Shown: positions 13,748-13,830 of the stretch, piece after piece
Position numbering within the stretch: position 1 is the stretch's first letter
How the letters are laid out: each line of letters opens with the position of its first letter
Source of the DNA: JBOFDK01 sp051650305
GTDB lineage: Bacteria; Bacillota; Clostridia; Lachnospirales; Cellulosilyticaceae
DNA: 13,830 bases
NCBI GenBank assembly: GCA_051650305.1
Contig: JBOFIT010000037.1
Coordinates: 1 to 13,830 of the forward strand
Direction: 5' to 3'
Position numbers and translations under genes: made by a program
Notes under the pieces: generated by a model
The model's input: the letters and a program-made list of their open reading frames with translations, nothing else
Told to the model about the DNA's origin: nothing
The model's database searches: none

Positions 13748-13830
13748 TTGGCAGCCACCTACTCTCCCGGTCCGTCTCCAGACAAGTACCATCGGCCGAC
13801 TAGGTCTTAACCTACGTGTTCGGTATGGGA
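13748..13830 (-). rRNA. rrf: 5S ribosomal RNA, 3' part (5' end outside window)
   Basis: The minus strand gives the 3' two thirds of a bacterial 5S rRNA. It has the conserved loop CCCATACCGAACACG near the window edge and the 3' section GGGAGAGTAGGTGGCTGCCA. The exact 3' end is uncertain by a few bases. About 35 bases of the 5' end should lie beyond the window, preceded by the rest of an rRNA operon. Confidence 0.93.

Noticed and set aside
13354..13830. Integration site of a mobile element at the tRNA genes
   Set aside because: No integrase gene, no repeated tRNA 3' end and no boundary repeat were found. The neighbouring genes are an ordered metabolic operon.

Overview
The window looks like chromosome of a low-GC Gram-positive anaerobe, probably a member of the Clostridia (inference). 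The reasons are AT-rich DNA, strong AGGAGG-type ribosome binding sites, lipobox lipoproteins, tRNA genes without encoded CCA, and an Fe-S-rich flavoprotein of a type common in anaerobes. Nearly everything is on the minus strand; only a LysR-type regulator is on plus. No insertion sequence, phage gene, CRISPR array or clear pseudogene was seen.

Read in the direction of minus-strand transcription, the right edge is the end of an rRNA operon: the 3' part of 5S rRNA, then tRNA-Asp(GTC), tRNA-Val(TAC), tRNA-Leu(TAA) and a strong terminator. An eight-gene operon follows (13205 to 7278): a CDP-alcohol phosphatidyltransferase (YnjF-like), one half of a YeeE/YedE thiosulfate-type transporter, a TusA-family sulfur carrier, the other YeeE/YedE half, and a complete ABC importer (YnjB-like lipoprotein, two permeases matching a split YnjC, and a YnjD-like ATPase with a C-terminal extension). 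Its genes overlap or lie a few bases apart. It ends at a hairpin shared with the convergent LysR gene.

The LysR gene (6359-7249) is divergent from a second operon (6114 to 1854). That operon encodes an 857-residue NAD(P)H/FAD/Fe-S oxidoreductase fused to an HdrB-like CCG region, a lipoprotein rhodanese with one dead and one active-looking domain, and a TVP38/TMEM64 (DedA-like) membrane protein, followed by a terminator. The left edge carries an OmpR-family response regulator and the N-terminal part of a membrane sensor, presumably its histidine kinase.

The main point of interest is the gene set. As I recall it, E. coli carries ydjX-Y-Z-ynjA-B-C-D-E-F as a run of genes of little-known function: TVP38 proteins, an ABC importer, a rhodanese and a CDP-alcohol phosphatidyltransferase. 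Here the same families recur in a Gram-positive genome, rearranged into two operons around a LysR gene. Added to them are a split YeeE plus TusA and a large HdrB-like flavoprotein. The working model (inference) is uptake and reductive processing of a sulfur compound, or possibly selenium. YnjBCD and YeeE would import it, TusA and the rhodanese would carry sulfane sulfur, and the flavoprotein would supply electrons. The substrate cannot be read from the sequence.
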